A stretch of DNA of 64,000 bases, from the NCBI GenBank assembly GCA_032871835.1, contig CM065296.1:16198001-16262000 (forward strand), written 5' to 3'. Within the stretch, counting starts at the first letter, position 1. Every line of letters starts with the position of its first letter. The position numbers and the translations under genes are program-made. This DNA is from Dipteronia dyeriana (lineage: Eukaryota; Streptophyta; Magnoliopsida; Sapindales; Sapindaceae). Positions 63,229-64,000 of the stretch are shown here, one piece after another. The notes under the pieces were generated by a model. The model did not search any database. It worked only from the letters and a program-made list of their open reading frames with translations, and was not told the DNA's origin.

Positions 63229-64000
63229 GTTAATCTCTCATGTTGAGAGCAAAAATTGAGAATGATAAATTCCATAGAAATGGAAGATTAAAGTGGATTC
63301 GAATTCTCCTCCGTGAGAACTTCGAAATGGTATACTCAAATTCACAAAATGGTTAATGGTGAATGAGAAATTGAATCTCAAAGTGGACCCATTGTGTAGA
63401 GATTAAAAGGAATCCCATATTGCTTAGGGAAATCATTTATAAGTAGTTTATAAGTGAATGTGTGATATGAGCTTTCAACATGTGTGTGGCATAGAGGCTC
63501 TCTCTCTCGCGTGCAGGGGGGTGCAAATCATGGACCCTGAACCTTCGAATGCACAACTCGTGTGTGGGCGCGACCTTCGGACACGAATGCCGCTCCGATT
63601 GGACCGTGAGAGTACAGTTGACCTTTTGCCACTTCCCTAAGTCAACGTTTTTGATTGTGATGAATAAGGAAAGCTTTAATTGTTTGGAATCTGATTTCTT
63701 ACTTGATCACTAAGAATACAGAATCGAGTTTTAATTAGAAATAAATCTCTTTGGAGAATATTATCTAATTAAATTATTTCCTCATAAATCAAAATGAATT
63801 TTCCAATTATAATCCCGAATTAATCCCAAAACCCTAGTGTTTTCGGTTTGGGTATTTAATCCCTCTTATATTCTCTTCAACACACATAGAAAAATAATTC
63901 AAGTTTCTTTTGAGCAGCCGAATTCGTTTCTTCTCTCTGTTTTCTTGGTAAGTTCAAAACTCGGTTTGAGTTCGCTGGTAGTGGATAGTGCTTAGGCCTA
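63159..64000 (+). mobile_element. Copia-type LTR, 5' part, running off the window
   Basis: Starts TGTTGGAAATTTTGTG at the edge of the satellite. It has the composition of a plant copia LTR: a CCCATATTGCTTAGGG box (63415), a TATA-like TTTATAAGTAGTTTATAAG at 63436-63455, then a pyrimidine-rich leader (AACCCTAGTG, TTCTTCTCTCTGTTTTC) with a donor-like TTGGTAAG near 63944. The right end, primer site and coding region are beyond the window. It implies that an element inserted into the satellite, which may resume further right. The 60-codon frame at 63458 has no domain. Confidence 0.65.

Noticed and set aside
1..64000. tRNA or rRNA genes
   Set aside because: No cloverleaf-like or rDNA sequence was recognised; the only tRNA-related signal is the primer binding site at 14271-14283.

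Overview
The window is nuclear DNA from a flowering plant, most likely a eudicot. It is AT-rich and contains Ty1/copia retrotransposons primed by initiator methionine tRNA, a CACTA transposon end, a MITE, many (TA)n tracts and one intronless PLS-class pentatricopeptide repeat (PPR) gene. Nothing bacterial, plastid or mitochondrial was seen. The species cannot be named from sequence alone.

Layout. Positions 1-2600 hold two diverged LTR-like repeat copies, each ending in a conserved small hairpin. A decayed PPR fragment (2805-3020), a copia LTR remnant (3765-4440), a CACTA-type transposon end (4444 onward) and a MITE (about 5155-5330) follow. From about 5508 to 24355 lies a nest of three copia elements, all on the minus strand. 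Element A (SIRE/Maximus-like) is the oldest; its LTR is at 5508-6838 plus 16375-16523 and its pol remnant at 17789-18783. Element C is a structurally complete copia element (6839-16374) with two LTRs, a primer binding site, a polypurine tract and a 5-bp target duplication AATAC; it inserted into the LTR of A. Element B (SIRE-like) inserted into the pol of A at about 18784 and keeps a 3' LTR plus reverse transcriptase/RNase H with only a few stops; its 5' half is missing. All three are coding-dead.

Positions 25084-26470 are a minisatellite built on a roughly 21-bp GGTTAC rhythm. The single convincing host gene is the 774-codon E-class PPR gene at 27068-29392, resembling Arabidopsis At4g20770. 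It is bracketed by two 21-nt hairpins in inverted orientation (26646-26666 and 31345-31365), then AT-rich spacers, then tandem arrays. The right-hand array (31787 to about 63158, 31 kb, roughly 200 monomers of 148 or 165 bp) is made of palindrome-rich subunits. Read on the minus strand, these subunits share the rhythm and part of the sequence of the left array. The PPR locus therefore sits in a very asymmetric foldback-like structure, which is the most unusual aspect of the window. The array is cut at 63159 by the start of another copia LTR that runs off the window.

How it works together: only the PPR gene appears functional (predicted organelle RNA-binding factor). Everything else is transposable-element strata and satellite DNA, with internal segmental duplications showing continuing array turnover.
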